A DNA stretch of 64,000 nt from Agarilytica rhodophyticola (GCF_002157225.2 NZ_CP020038.1:5946991-6010990); one strand, 5' to 3'; numbered from the stretch's first letter, positions 28,075-37,526 are shown. Numbers and translations: made by a program. Notes: a model not told the origin generated them from the letters alone.

Positions 28075-28542
28075 TTAAATATTTTTCAACAGTGACACCA
28101 TTTCCAGTGCCGTGTGAGCAGCTTCGGCTCCTTTGTTGCCAGCTTTAGTGCCCGAGCGCTCGATTGCTTGCTCGATAGAATCCACTGTCAAAACACCAAA
28201 AGTGATAGGCAACCCAGTGTTCAGCGATACCTGAGCAAGGCCCTTGGTACATTCACCAGCCACATAGTCAAAGTGAGGAGTACCACCACGTATAACGGCC
28301 CCTAAGGCAATAATGGCATCATATTTTTTGGTTTGCGCTAATTTCTGTGCTGCCAATGGAAATTCGAATGCACCGGGGGCGTAGACAATTTCAATATCAT
28401 CATCGCTAACACCTTGACGACGCAGAGTATCGATTGCACCTTCTTTTAAGTGCTCTACAACAAAACTATTCCAGCGGCTAACAAGCAACGCATACTTACC
28501 ACTTACCGAACTAAAATCACCTTCAATTACATTTATTGCCAT
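28075..28542 (-). CDS. ribH: 6,7-dimethyl-8-ribityllumazine synthase
   Basis: 155 residues, catalysing the penultimate step of riboflavin synthesis. The substrate-binding segments are [11 protein letters not shown] (about 22), YAPGAFEFP (about 54) and [14 protein letters not shown] (about 82), with the catalytic histidine in TPHFD. It forms large oligomers in relatives. It lies in the rib operon, 28 bases after ribB. Confidence 0.97.
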   Translation of the reverse strand: MAINVIEGDFSSVSGKYALLVSRWNSFVVEHLKEGAIDTLRRQGVSDDDIEIVYAPGAFEFPLAAQKLAQTKKYDAIIALGAVIRGGTPHFDYVAGECTKGLAQVSLNTGLPITFGVLTVDSIEQAIERSGTKAGNKGAEAAHTALEMVSLLKNI

Positions 28543-28570
28543 GGGTATTTCTCGTTTATTCCAATAGTAT

Positions 28571-29683
28571 TTAAGGTTTTATATATTCAGTGACTTCAAG
28601 GTCGAAGCCAGAAATAGCACTGAACTTTAAAGGTGCGCTCATTAAACGCATTTTCTGTACACCCAACTCTTTTAAGATTTGAGCGCCAGCACCTATTTGC
28701 TTATAGGACATATCCTGCTTTAAGCGCGCTTGTTTGCCGGTCAATACTCGCTCAATACTGTCTTCAATTTCATGGGTCGTTTCATTGTGACATATCAACA
28801 CCACCACACCACGCCCCTCATCGGCAACGCACTGCATCGCTCGATGAAAGTTCCAAGAAGCACTGTCTTGTTCATCCCGCTGAATAGTGAGCACATCTCG
28901 TGAGGTATTGCCTACATGAACTCTCACCATCACCGGCTCACCCGAGCTAACATCACCTTTTACTAGCGCAAAATGCAGCTCATCATGTGCTGAATTTTGA
29001 TATGTCATCAAATTAAAGTCGCCATACTGGGTGGTTACCTGTCGCTCATTAATACAAGTGACCGTCTTTTCATTGAGCATTCGATAATGAATAAGATCTG
29101 CAATAGTACCGATCTTGAGACCGTGGGTTTTGGCAAACACTTCCAACTCTGGCCGGCGCGCCATAGTACCGTCTTCGTTCATGATTTCAACAATAACCGC
29201 AGATGGGTCATAGCCAGCGAAGCGCGCAAGATCGCAGCCAGCTTCTGTATGCCCCGCCCGGGTAAGCACGCCACCTTGCTGTGCCATGATAGGGAAAATA
29301 TGCCCCGGCTGTACGATATCCTGAGGTTTAGCTTCGGCGGCAACGGCAGCTCTTACCGTGCGCGCCCGGTCAGCCGCAGAGATACCTGTTGTCACACCTT
29401 CAGCCGCTTCGATAGTAACAGTAAAGTTAGTGGTATGGACGGAGAGATTATCATCCACCATTAGAGGCAAACCCAGCTGCTTACAACGTTGTTCCGATAG
29501 GGTTAAACAAATCAGTCCACGAGCATGAGTTGCCATAAAATTAATATCTTCAGACCGCACTTGCTGTGCAGCGATGACTAAATCGCCTTCATTTTCACGA
29601 TCTTCGTCATCCATCAGAATTACCATCTTTCCCTGGCGAATATCGTCAATTATTTCTTCAACTGTATTGAGTTCCATAGTCAT
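28571..29683 (-). CDS. ribB: 3,4-dihydroxy-2-butanone 4-phosphate synthase with degenerate cyclohydrolase II domain
   Basis: 370 residues. The N-terminal half (about 1-205) is a complete DHBP synthase, with [33 protein letters not shown] and the metal-binding sites, making the four-carbon precursor from ribulose 5-phosphate. The C-terminal half (about 210-370) has the GTP cyclohydrolase II fold but no zinc motif: the segment that should be CxxxxxxxxxxCxC is [18 protein letters not shown]. Such RibBX proteins are common in gammaproteobacteria, and a stand-alone RibA (25213-25812) supplies the activity. The half may be structural or regulatory. Start could be the ATG at 29683 or the one two codons later. 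Confidence 0.94.
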   Translation of the reverse strand: MTMELNTVEEIIDDIRQGKMVILMDDEDRENEGDLVIAAQQVRSEDINFMATHARGLICLTLSEQRCKQLGLPLMVDDNLSVHTTNFTVTIEAAEGVTTGISAADRARTVRAAVAAEAKPQDIVQPGHIFPIMAQQGGVLTRAGHTEAGCDLARFAGYDPSAVIVEIMNEDGTMARRPELEVFAKTHGLKIGTIADLIHYRMLNEKTVTCINERQVTTQYGDFNLMTYQNSAHDELHFALVKGDVSSGEPVMVRVHVGNTSRDVLTIQRDEQDSASWNFHRAMQCVADEGRGVVVLICHNETTHEIEDSIERVLTGKQARLKQDMSYKQIGAGAQILKELGVQKMRLMSAPLKFSAISGFDLEVTEYIKP

Positions 29684-29706
29684 TACGTTTTACCGTTTAC
29701 ATTCGT

Positions 29707-30369
29707 CTATTTTAAGTAACCGTGTTGAGCCAAAAATGATTCAGTCATTTGGCTAGCAGTGCCGGATTCAGCTGCTTTATCTCCCATCAATAGCCGTTCA
29801 AGGTAACGTGCGATGACATCCACCTCTAAATTCACTTGTGTGCCTGGGCTATAGCTGCCGATAACAGTGTGATCTAAAGTATGGGGAACAATGTTCAAAT
29901 CGAATATATCGCCATCGACCTCATTCACTGTCAAACTGGTGCCATCAATAGTAATCGAGCCTTTATGAGCAATATATTTGGCTAAGCTTTTTGGCGCCCG
30001 CAATTTAAAGCGCTCTGAGCGCGCGTCTTTTTCCCGACTCACCACCTCTCCCATACCATCCACATGGCCACTGACAATATGACCGCCGAGGCGAGACTGG
30101 GGGGTTAAGGCCTTTTCCAAGTTTACAGCAGTGCCCTTTTGCCAATGTTTTATTGTTGTTAAATCCAATGTTTCAACGGAAACATCGGCGATAAAGCCTT
30201 GGGGAATGAAGGCTACTGCCGTTAAACAGACGCCGTTAGTGGCAATCGAGTCGCCCAGCTCAACGTCGTCCCACGGTAAAGATGACGAGAAAACCGTCAA
30301 CCTGACATCACCACTGCGTTTCTCTATGGACGCTATTTCACCAATAGCTTGAATAATGCCCGTGAACAT
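29707..30369 (-). CDS. ribE: Riboflavin synthase, alpha subunit
   Basis: 220 residues with the family start MFTGII and two tandem lumazine-binding half-repeats (about 1-97 and 98-200): TNGVCLTA and GSITIDGTSLTVNEV are the equivalent substrate loops, GHVDGMG links them. It dismutates two lumazine molecules to riboflavin. It is in the rib operon between ribD and ribB, 23 bases before ribB; the ribD-ribE gap carries a perfect 14-bp palindrome (30421-30434). Confidence 0.97.
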   Translation of the reverse strand: MFTGIIQAIGEIASIEKRSGDVRLTVFSSSLPWDDVELGDSIATNGVCLTAVAFIPQGFIADVSVETLDLTTIKHWQKGTAVNLEKALTPQSRLGGHIVSGHVDGMGEVVSREKDARSERFKLRAPKSLAKYIAHKGSITIDGTSLTVNEVDGDIFDLNIVPHTLDHTVIGSYSPGTQVNLEVDVIARYLERLLMGDKAAESGTASQMTESFLAQHGYLK

Positions 30370-30420
30370 CTAACACTCACTTTTTATTTAGTAATAACTT
30401 TGATTAAAAGTAGCGTAGCC

Positions 30421-30434
30421 ATATAACGTTATAT
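30421..30434. promoter_or_regulatory. Perfect 14-bp palindrome in the ribD-ribE gap
   Basis: ATATAACGTTATAT is fully self-complementary and sits in the 86-base gap upstream of ribE, the largest gap of the cluster. It could be an operator or part of an internal promoter. No FMN riboswitch consensus is present there. Confidence 0.35.
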
Positions 30435-30455
30435 AACCACACATCACAATCATGG

Positions 30456-31526
30456 CTACCCCTCTGGGTCAGGATATGCCGTAATACGCCAATCCTCGCC
30501 AACACGACGAATATCTTCAATGGATAGAGGTAACTGGCTGCGCATCTTATCAATCGGAAGATGAAATAAGGGACGTGCACTACTGCCCATTAATTTAGGC
30601 GCAACATAAATAATAAACTCATCAATTAAACCGGCTGCAGCAAACGCACCAGCCAAGGTCGCTCCTGTTTCAACCAGTACTTCATTACATCCTTCATCAG
30701 CTAACTTGCGCACTAAGGCATAGAGGCTGATATGGCCATCCTTTTGCGGCAATTCCCAGTAGTTACGCCCATCATCCTTAGCCTCTCCTTGAGCGCAAGC
30801 AATAATAGTATTCCCGGGCTGATTGAGGATATCGGCCTTTAGCGGGCATCGACTATGTGTATCAACAATAACGCGAAGCGGCTGGCGCTCAGTCTCAGAC
30901 AAGCGTACCGTAAGTGCAGGATCATCATGAATGACTGACTCTACCCCTGTTACTATGGCACAGCTGCGCGCGCGTAATTTATGCACATCGGCACGAGCAT
31001 CGGGGCCAGTAATCCACTTGCTTTCACCACTGGCCATTGCTGTGCGGCCATCCACACTCATCGCCATCTTACAGCGAATATAGGGAATCTTCTGTCGCAT
31101 ACGCTTAATAAAGCCCAGATTTAACTCTCGAGCCTCACTTTCCAGCAAAGGGCCATCGACAATAATACCTGCGGCTCGCAACTTATCTAATCCGGCACCA
31201 CTTACTTCAGGATTGGGGTCTTCCATCGCATATACAACCCGCGCCACACCAGCAGCAATTAGCGCATCGGCACATGGACCGGTGCGTCCGCGGTGGCTAC
31301 AAGGTTCAAGGGTGACATAGGCTGTCGCGCCCTTCGCTTTTTCTCCCGCGGCAGCCAGAGCATTGATTTCAGCATGGGCCTCACCAGCGCGCGCATGGAA
31401 CCCCTCACCGACGATATTCATAGCATCGTCCACTAACACACAACCAACTCTGGGGTTAGGGGTAGTTGTGTTTAAACCCTGCTTTGCCAAACGCAAGGCA
31501 CGCACCATTATTTCACGATCAGACAT
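30456..31526 (-). CDS. ribD: Bifunctional riboflavin deaminase/reductase
   Basis: 356 residues. The N-terminal deaminase domain (about 1-145) has the zinc motifs HAEINAL and PCSHRGRTGPC; the C-terminal reductase domain (about 147-355) has KMAMSVDGRTAMASGES, ITGPDARAD and EVLVETGATLAGAF for NADPH and substrate. It performs the second and third steps of riboflavin synthesis. The start lies 9 bases after nrdR, so the two are co-transcribed. Confidence 0.97.
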   Translation of the reverse strand: MSDREIMVRALRLAKQGLNTTTPNPRVGCVLVDDAMNIVGEGFHARAGEAHAEINALAAAGEKAKGATAYVTLEPCSHRGRTGPCADALIAAGVARVVYAMEDPNPEVSGAGLDKLRAAGIIVDGPLLESEARELNLGFIKRMRQKIPYIRCKMAMSVDGRTAMASGESKWITGPDARADVHKLRARSCAIVTGVESVIHDDPALTVRLSETERQPLRVIVDTHSRCPLKADILNQPGNTIIACAQGEAKDDGRNYWELPQKDGHISLYALVRKLADEGCNEVLVETGATLAGAFAAAGLIDEFIIYVAPKLMGSSARPLFHLPIDKMRSQLPLSIEDIRRVGEDWRITAYPDPEG

Positions 31527-31535
31527 ACACTTAAT

Positions 31536-31994
31536 TTAATTATGATCTTGTTGAAGTCGGTCAATTTCTTGTTGAAATTCACTCAAATCTTGAAAACTCC
31601 GATATACGGAGGCGAAACGCACATAGGCTACTTGATCAAGCAAACGCAGCTCATCCATCACCCTTTCTCCTATCACCAAGGAAGTGACTTCTCGCTCACC
31701 AAGGGCCTGTAAGTAGTGCTTTACTTTATTAATAGAGGCTTCCATGTTTTCGACACTAACGGGCCGCTTTTCCAGAGCCCTGGCAAAGCCATTACGTAAT
31801 TTCTCTTCATCAAACGGTTCTCGGGAACCATTTTGTTTAATGATTTTTGGCATCAATAGCTCGGCGGACTCGAAAGTTGTGAAGCGTTCGTGACAGCTTA
31901 AACATTCTCTTCGACGACGCACCTGCGAGCCGCTTGCCACCAGCCGAGAGTCAATAACCTTAGTGTCTGTTTCACCACAGAAAGGGCAATGCAT
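31536..31994 (-). CDS. nrdR: Transcriptional repressor NrdR
   Basis: 152 residues. N-terminal zinc ribbon with two CxxC pairs ([17 protein letters not shown] and [16 protein letters not shown]), then an ATP-cone domain (about 48-138; [19 protein letters not shown]). NrdR senses nucleotides and represses ribonucleotide reductase genes. It is first in the nrdR-ribD-ribE-ribB-ribH-nusB-thiL cluster. In many gammaproteobacteria glyA is directly upstream; here about 15 kb of other genes lies between. Confidence 0.97.
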   Translation of the reverse strand: MHCPFCGETDTKVIDSRLVASGSQVRRRRECLSCHERFTTFESAELLMPKIIKQNGSREPFDEEKLRNGFARALEKRPVSVENMEASINKVKHYLQALGEREVTSLVIGERVMDELRLLDQVAYVRFASVYRSFQDLSEFQQEIDRLQQDHN

Positions 31995-32065
31995 AAATAT
32001 TTTTGCCTGGAATAAAAAGATGACATTCTAGCACAAATTAACCACGAAATATTATTAGGCTAATA

Positions 32066-32092
32066 GGGGCTTGTTAACTCTAATTAAGCCCC
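32066..32092. repeat. Hairpin in the nrdR upstream region
   Basis: GGGGCTT (32066-32072) pairs with AAGCCCC (32086-32092) around a 13-base loop; flanking AATAGG and CCTATT can extend it imperfectly. A second possible stem, TGCCTTT with AAAGGCA (32100-32142), precedes eight T residues. Role unclear. Confidence 0.35.
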
Positions 32093-32201
32093 ACCTATTT
32101 GCCTTTAAAGCTGGCTTAACGCGATTAAATTAGGCAAAGGCATTTTTTTTCGAACAAATGACGAAAACCATGGGTCTTAGCAGCAGATAAACTGAGCCTC
32201 A

Positions 32202-32960
32202 ATGGACGCCATGCTAGCAGACTGGCAAGAATTAATAGAGCAAGCCCCCCCAATTACACCGAAGTTTTTGAGCTTTGAGAGTTGTCTGTGGTTGGTAATG
32301 GCGATGGTTTCTATGATTTGGCTAATGGAATATCGAGCAACACGTCTTTTTTTTACGCAGATAAAAGATAGCGATGAAACGCCGGTAGTTAATATCACTT
32401 TGCTACAAAACAAGAACATAATAGAGCCGGCTAAAGTCGTGAGTAAGGAGGCGCCACCTCAAACGACACTCCCAGCCTCTGTTGCAAACTCACCTATAGC
32501 ATTTCAAGAAAATACAACAGAAGAAAGTCCACCCCCTAAAAGTAAAAGTAGGATAACACCTAAAATAACACCACCATCCACAGTGCCTACTTATCAGCTA
32601 TTAGAAGAAGCAATAAAACTTAGTTCACCAGGCCACCTCCCTAAGACTACAGATTTGCCACAGGGCAGTAATATCTTTAATCCAGTATTAAGACAAGAGC
32701 TAGGTAAGTTGCGTAAAAAGAGGATATCTCAGTCGAGAAGTCTTCCACTCCATAACCAGCTCTCACTTACCACGGACGCATATGGAGATCTGCACTACAC
32801 CGCGAGTAACGGCTGCACTTTCAGGAGAGACGATAGTGGCGGCATATTGGATGGCACGTGGTATGCCGTTGACTGTAAAAAAGATGGCGGCCTATCTCTC
32901 AAATCTTTTACCTTAGAAAAAATAACAAAACCCAGTTTTAAAAAGCCCTCACCCAAATAG
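32202..32960 (+). CDS. Single-span membrane protein with proline-rich linker, unknown function
   Basis: 252 residues. One membrane helix (about 27-43, CLWLVMAMVSMIWLM) is followed by a long Pro/Ser/Lys-rich region (about 75-135) and a small C-terminal domain (about 180-240) with two cysteines (NGCTFRRD and YAVDCKKDG), likely a periplasmic disulfide. The layout recalls TonB/TolA-type linker proteins, but no TonB C-terminal signature is present. It is divergent from nrdR and lies 178 bases before the di-heme gene on the same strand, so a shared transcript is possible. I recognise no family. Confidence 0.6.
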   Translation: MDAMLADWQELIEQAPPITPKFLSFESCLWLVMAMVSMIWLMEYRATRLFFTQIKDSDETPVVNITLLQNKNIIEPAKVVSKEAPPQTTLPASVANSPIAFQENTTEESPPPKSKSRITPKITPPSTVPTYQLLEEAIKLSSPGHLPKTTDLPQGSNIFNPVLRQELGKLRKKRISQSRSLPLHNQLSLTTDAYGDLHYTASNGCTFRRDDSGGILDGTWYAVDCKKDGGLSLKSFTLEKITKPSFKKPSPK

Positions 32961-33138
32961 AAGTTGAGTAAGACTTTCACAATTAAATGATCAAAAACAA
33001 TAGCCTTTCAAATATTTCCAACTTAGCCAAACTCTAACAAGACTTTATGCTATGTTTTGAAATACTGTGCAAATAGCTAATGACAAACCCGGTGAAGATT
33101 TCCACATAATATATTTACATCATTGAGGTCATGAGAAT

Positions 33139-35223
33139 ATGAGTAATGCCAGCTCCGCTATGAACCGACCAAGATACAAACGTAAAAGATATTGGATAAT
33201 AGTAGTAACAACTCTTGTCACTTTATATTGTTTTTTCAGTATACGCGGGATTATCCAGGAATTAGCATATGCTATGACGCCCCCGGTTTTACCTGACTAC
33301 AAAGAGTACAAAGTAGAGCAACTTAACCCCACTGGCTGGGGTAAACATAATCAACAGTGGTTTAACCACGCGTCACAAGGCACAGCAACTCTGCCCATCC
33401 CCTACGAGTGGATTTTGGCGTTAGAAGAGCCTAAATCTAATCCATGGTTTATTTTCCTCGGTCAAAAAAAACCATTTTTTGAAGAATATATATTACGCCT
33501 AGGTTTTATAAAAGGAACAAAATCTGTCGATAACCCCGATAAACTCCCTATAGGCTTTGCGCAAACTCAAAGCATATATTTCCCCGGCATAGATCGAAAA
33601 TCCACGGCCTTAGGCTTTACTTGTGCAGCCTGTCATACCGGCCAGTTCACATACGAAGACAAACGTTACGTAGTGACTGGCGGCCCAGCAATGACAGATT
33701 TAGGTTTACTCAATCAGTCTTTAGGTGCAGCACTGGCGCAAACCGCGCTTTCCAGTAAATTGATGTTATTCAATGGGCGTTTCGAACGCTTTGCAGGACG
33801 GGTGTTGGGTAGTAATTATAATGTGCTCACTCGCGCAACCTTAAAAAAAGAGCTAGCAGCAACAATTAGCAAACTTGTTAAGCAGAACGATACGATTAAT
33901 GTTACCGAAGGCTTTACCCGTTTAGACGCGTTAAATCGTATAGGTAACACTGTATTTGCAACAGGAATGAATCGTAATCGCAATTATGCCCCTATTAATG
34001 CACCGGTAAATTATCCTCATATTTGGACAACCTCCTGGTTTGACTGGGTACAGTATGATGCTTCGATTATGCAGCCCCTAATTCGTAACGCGGGAGAAGC
34101 TTTGGGGGTTAAAGCCTATGTTAATAGCACTGCAGGCTTCGACAATACAACAGAAGATTACGTCAATATAACAGCTGCCACTATTAATACAGAGGCAAGT
34201 AAGCAGCAACGCTTCGCCTCCTCAATTCCAATAAAGAATCTTGTAGAGATTGAGGATTGGTTAGGAGGAACCCATCCTCTTGATGCCAAGCAGTTCAATG
34301 GTATACACGCTCCCAGCTGGCCATCGAACCTTCCTGCTATCGATCAAGAAAAAGCTCAGAAAGGCGCGGCCCTATATCAGTCTCTTTGCCAGGGCTGCCA
34401 CCTGCCGCCAATTTCCAGCGAAGACTTTTGGAGCGATAAATATTGGTATCCAATCAGTTACCAACGGGATGGAAGAGAAATAAAAACAGAAGAGAAATAC
34501 CTACAATTGGTTGTTATTGGTTTGGACGAAATCGGTACAGATCCATCCCAAGCTAAGGTCTTGCCCGAACGTACCGTCGACACCAGCGGCTTAAACTTAG
34601 CCACTCAGGTTTGTACACGCACTCCCTCCAAATTATACGAAGAAAAAAATACATTGGGTTATTTAAGTTATGTCCCTCTAAACGATAGTTCGACCAGTAT
34701 GTTTGCACTTGCATTGGGCGCATTTGTGCAACGGACTAATGATCAATGGTTTGAACAGAACTATGTTTTTTCCAAACAAGAACAAGCCTTATACGAGGGC
34801 AAACGACCCAATTGTTTACAAGCGGGGCTTGGCTACAAAGCCCGTCCATTAAATGGTGTCTGGGCGACGGCGCCCTTCTTACATAACGGTTCTATAGCTA
34901 CCCTATACGACCTATTATCACCACAAAACGAACGTCCTACTTTTATTGAGCTAGGCAACCAAGCATTTGATGCTAAAAACGTCGGAATTTTACAAGGCAA
35001 GCAGATAAACAAGCTTAACCAGAACACCAGAATCCACCATCGGGTTATGGCAGACTATAAAGATGGACGTTTTATTTTAGATACACGTGAGTTAGGCAAT
35101 TTTAATACTGGCCATGTCTTCGATGACAAACCCAATACCCGTGGGGTGATAGGGAGAAAATTATCAGAAGAAGAGCGCTATCAGATTATCGAGTATTTAA
35201 AAACACTCTCTATAAATAGTTAA
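33139..35223 (+). CDS. RoxA-like di-heme cytochrome c oxygenase/peroxidase-like protein
   Basis: 694 residues with an N-terminal membrane segment or uncleaved signal (about 18-40) that would place it in the periplasm. Two covalent heme motifs are visible: CAACH (near residue 162) and CQGCH (near 417). The segment LNGVWATAPFLHNGSIATLY (about 570) is typical of the RoxA branch of di-heme proteins rather than classical CcpA/MauG. RoxA and relatives are secreted dioxygenases cleaving polyisoprene; most homologues in marine bacteria are untested, so the substrate is unknown. Length (RoxA about 680) fits. It is flanked by two exported proteins of unknown function on the same strand. A 12-bp inverted repeat follows the gene. 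Confidence 0.82.
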   Translation: MSNASSAMNRPRYKRKRYWIIVVTTLVTLYCFFSIRGIIQELAYAMTPPVLPDYKEYKVEQLNPTGWGKHNQQWFNHASQGTATLPIPYEWILALEEPKSNPWFIFLGQKKPFFEEYILRLGFIKGTKSVDNPDKLPIGFAQTQSIYFPGIDRKSTALGFTCAACHTGQFTYEDKRYVVTGGPAMTDLGLLNQSLGAALAQTALSSKLMLFNGRFERFAGRVLGSNYNVLTRATLKKELAATISKLVKQNDTINVTEGFTRLDALNRIGNTVFATGMNRNRNYAPINAPVNYPHIWTTSWFDWVQYDASIMQPLIRNAGEALGVKAYVNSTAGFDNTTEDYVNITAATINTEASKQQRFASSIPIKNLVEIEDWLGGTHPLDAKQFNGIHAPSWPSNLPAIDQEKAQKGAALYQSLCQGCHLPPISSEDFWSDKYWYPISYQRDGREIKTEEKYLQLVVIGLDEIGTDPSQAKVLPERTVDTSGLNLATQVCTRTPSKLYEEKNTLGYLSYVPLNDSSTSMFALALGAFVQRTNDQWFEQNYVFSKQEQALYEGKRPNCLQAGLGYKARPLNGVWATAPFLHNGSIATLYDLLSPQNERPTFIELGNQAFDAKNVGILQGKQINKLNQNTRIHHRVMADYKDGRFILDTRELGNFNTGHVFDDKPNTRGVIGRKLSEEERYQIIEYLKTLSINS

Positions 35224-35532
35224 GTATTAAAAGCAACTAGGCATATGGCTATATGAAATACTTAATATAGCCATATAAATATACCTACTACCATACCTAC
35301 TGAATAAAACGAGTTAATCACCGATATAAAATACTTAAGAAGTTAAGTGAATATTAATAGAGATTCTTAAGTAAAGTATTTGATAACACATTACCAATAC
35401 AGAAAATTGCACACCAATATTTTTTCCTTTTCCCCGATAGCTATAGAACAATATTTAATCTCTGTTATAGTCACCACGACCTAGTTTGGTCAGATTTTAT
35501 ATTTTGTTAAATTATCATAGGGAAATAATGCA
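35224..35532. other. Intergenic region after the di-heme gene
   Basis: 309 AT-rich bases. The only structure is a perfect 12-bp inverted repeat (35243-35254 and 35265-35276, ATATGGCTATAT with a 10-base loop) just after the stop, which may act as a transcript end. Confidence 0.5.
35243..35276 (+). terminator. Possible terminator hairpin after the di-heme gene
   Basis: Perfect 12-bp arms, ATATGGCTATAT and ATATAGCCATAT, separated by 10 bases, 20 bases past the stop. It is AT-rich and has no T-run, so it may instead be an mRNA stabiliser. Confidence 0.4.
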
Positions 35533-37377
35533 ATGAATCCTCAGATCCTCCAAATTACAGCAATCATCTTTTTAACCTTTTTTTCCTTCACTGGAATTTG
35601 CCAAGATATTGATTTCCAGGAACAACAAGAGCTGCGGCAAGCGTTATACGGACAAACGCCTATTCCCGGTTGTTTTAATTATGCTTATCAGCTCAGTCAA
35701 TTTGATGAATTACTTGAAAACTATCGCCACGCTATTGATAAACAAGAGCTAATAGAAGCAGAGTCTAATCTGGTAAAAATCTATAGGGTGCTTCGATGTG
35801 CAACAATAGCCGAATTAGAAAGGCCGAGCGAAACCATTAAACAATTTTTATTAGAGCACCCGGCAAAAGAAAACGCAGATTTCTTATCTTTAGTTGTTTT
35901 ACTCCATGACCTAGGGATAGATACTTTTACTTCTCTACATAATTCATGGTTAGCGACTTTTTTCGAAGCACATCAAGATAATTTTGCCGCTACATATATG
36001 GCGAGGGGAGAGAATTTAATAAAGATCGATGAGCAAGAGCAATACGCCATACTCCACGGTATATACTCGGGCCACGTCAATGCAGATTTATGTTCCATTG
36101 AGGAATTAGAAAACTTCGCAAACTCCGAAACGCTTATTTGCCGAAAAGCAGTATGTGATGAAAATACAGCGAAAAATAACCTAGCAGTATCATTGGGAGA
36201 AACACCGCCTGTATTAAGCCATTTTAACAGCGATATATATAAAGACGAACAAGATATAGAAAATTTCTGCCAATCTAATAACAATGGAACAGGACTCACG
36301 GATCGCCAACAAGCAGATATCCTAAAATGTGCGAGAGAACATCTACAGTCGACACGGTCGGACATTGCCGTATGCTTCTCAAAACATAACAAGAACAAAC
36401 GATTTTTAGCATGTTTACACAATAAAAACTTTTTTCGAGCTAATATAAGCCGTCAGTGTATGCTCGGCAAACCCTCCTTAATCGACCCGGATGGGCCGGT
36501 TCCCGTTGTAGTTAATCAAATGGAAGTTCTTTTTAGAAAGTTAAACCAAGTTAATAAAGACATAACCGTTATTAACAATACAATAGAACACCTTGATAAG
36601 AAATGGGAAGCATTAAATACCGACATTGCAACAGAAGAAGAATTTGATGATGGTAGTGTTGAAACTGAGGAAAAAATCAAGAAGCTAAAAAAAGAACGCG
36701 ATGGTATTTATCAACGCCAACTAGACTTACAAAAGAAAAGAGAGAAATTAAAAAAACAGAAAGAAAATATTGAAAAATCAATAGAGACTGAAGAAAGGAA
36801 TTGTGCAAAAAAAGGCCCTTCGGACGTAAAAACCTGTAAAGAGGCAAAAGAAGAAGGTAAAAAGCGTGCTGACAATAAATCCCAAGGAACAAACAATCGC
36901 TGTTCACCAGAAGATATTGATTGTAACAATGCCTGCGGCCCACGGGATGAGTTTGAGGACTTACGCAAGTGTGTCATTGCCAACTCGAAAGAAATAAAGC
37001 CTGTCATAAATGATACTCCGCAACCTGTTGACCCTAGAGTGCTTTACTTCGGCCCCGATAGTCCACACTTCCCAGAGCAAAATCTATCTTCAGATTTTAT
37101 CGCTTGTATAAATAAAGCAACTGAAACCTCAACCACTGAACAAAATTCATGTAGTGCTGTGTTAAATTGCGCCGACGGTGAAATGCCAATTAAAAATGAA
37201 GAAGGTATTTGCCAATGTCCCAATAACGGTAATTTAAGCCTCCCCCAAAATCGCTGCCAACATGCCATACGCTGTGAATTAGGCTCTCCCAATTGCACAT
37301 GCCCAAGCACAACACCAAGCGGCATACCGCCATTCAATGGCCCTAGAGATACAGTCTTTGATATTATAGAAGGGTAA
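35533..37377 (+). CDS. Secreted cysteine-rich coiled-coil protein, unknown function
   Basis: 614 residues with a signal peptide (about 1-23). An all-helical N-terminal region (about 30-200) is followed by a segment with scattered cysteines, a highly charged Lys/Glu-rich coiled coil (about 330-440) and a C-terminal cysteine-rich part (about 450-600) with patterns such as CSPEDIDCNNAC, CQCPNNGN and CTCPSTTP. About two dozen cysteines in all suggest many disulfides, so it probably acts in the periplasm or outside the cell. No named domain is recognisable. The ATG follows AGGGAAAT. A GC-rich hairpin follows the stop. It may work with the two upstream exported proteins, but nothing proves this. 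Confidence 0.62.
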   Translation: MNPQILQITAIIFLTFFSFTGICQDIDFQEQQELRQALYGQTPIPGCFNYAYQLSQFDELLENYRHAIDKQELIEAESNLVKIYRVLRCATIAELERPSETIKQFLLEHPAKENADFLSLVVLLHDLGIDTFTSLHNSWLATFFEAHQDNFAATYMARGENLIKIDEQEQYAILHGIYSGHVNADLCSIEELENFANSETLICRKAVCDENTAKNNLAVSLGETPPVLSHFNSDIYKDEQDIENFCQSNNNGTGLTDRQQADILKCAREHLQSTRSDIAVCFSKHNKNKRFLACLHNKNFFRANISRQCMLGKPSLIDPDGPVPVVVNQMEVLFRKLNQVNKDITVINNTIEHLDKKWEALNTDIATEEEFDDGSVETEEKIKKLKKERDGIYQRQLDLQKKREKLKKQKENIEKSIETEERNCAKKGPSDVKTCKEAKEEGKKRADNKSQGTNNRCSPEDIDCNNACGPRDEFEDLRKCVIANSKEIKPVINDTPQPVDPRVLYFGPDSPHFPEQNLSSDFIACINKATETSTTEQNSCSAVLNCADGEMPIKNEEGICQCPNNGNLSLPQNRCQHAIRCELGSPNCTCPSTTPSGIPPFNGPRDTVFDIIEG

Positions 37378-37396
37378 AATAAATACAAAAAACAAA

Positions 37397-37418
37397 AGCC
37401 GCTCATTAAAGAGCGGCT
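37397..37418 (-). terminator. Hairpin between the cysteine-rich gene and the XRE/SymE/RHS region
   Basis: Perfect 8-bp stem AGCCGCTC/GAGCGGCT with a 6-base loop. Read on the minus strand it is followed by TTTTGTTTTTT, a good intrinsic terminator for leftward transcription; on the plus strand it lies 20 bases after the preceding gene and may serve both sides. Confidence 0.65.
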
Positions 37419-37446
37419 AGATAAATAAGCTTACTTCCCGTAATTG

Positions 37447-37526
37447 CAAGCTATCTTACGAAGGGACCAACCTCCCGCCTAGCATACAGGTAGCTTGGCG
37501 TCTTGGCTTGCGGCCTTTTGCAAGCC
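37447..37526. other. GC-rich structured intergenic element upstream of the XRE pseudogene
   Basis: CAAGCTA (37447-37453) pairs with TAGCTTG (37491-37497), enclosing a small GGGA/TCCC stem; a second hairpin GGCTTGC/GCAAGCC (37505-37511 and 37520-37526) follows. The stretch to about 37640 is clearly GC-richer than its surroundings and codes for no protein. It could be a structured RNA, a leader, or the end of an acquired cassette. Confidence 0.4.

Noticed and set aside
29684..30455. FMN riboswitch in the riboflavin cluster
   Set aside because: I looked for the conserved AGGxxCAGGG-type segments before ribE, ribB, ribD and nrdR and found none.
37447..37526. Integron attC site
   Set aside because: The stems lack the R/L box core sites (GTTRRRY) and no integrase or cassette array is present.
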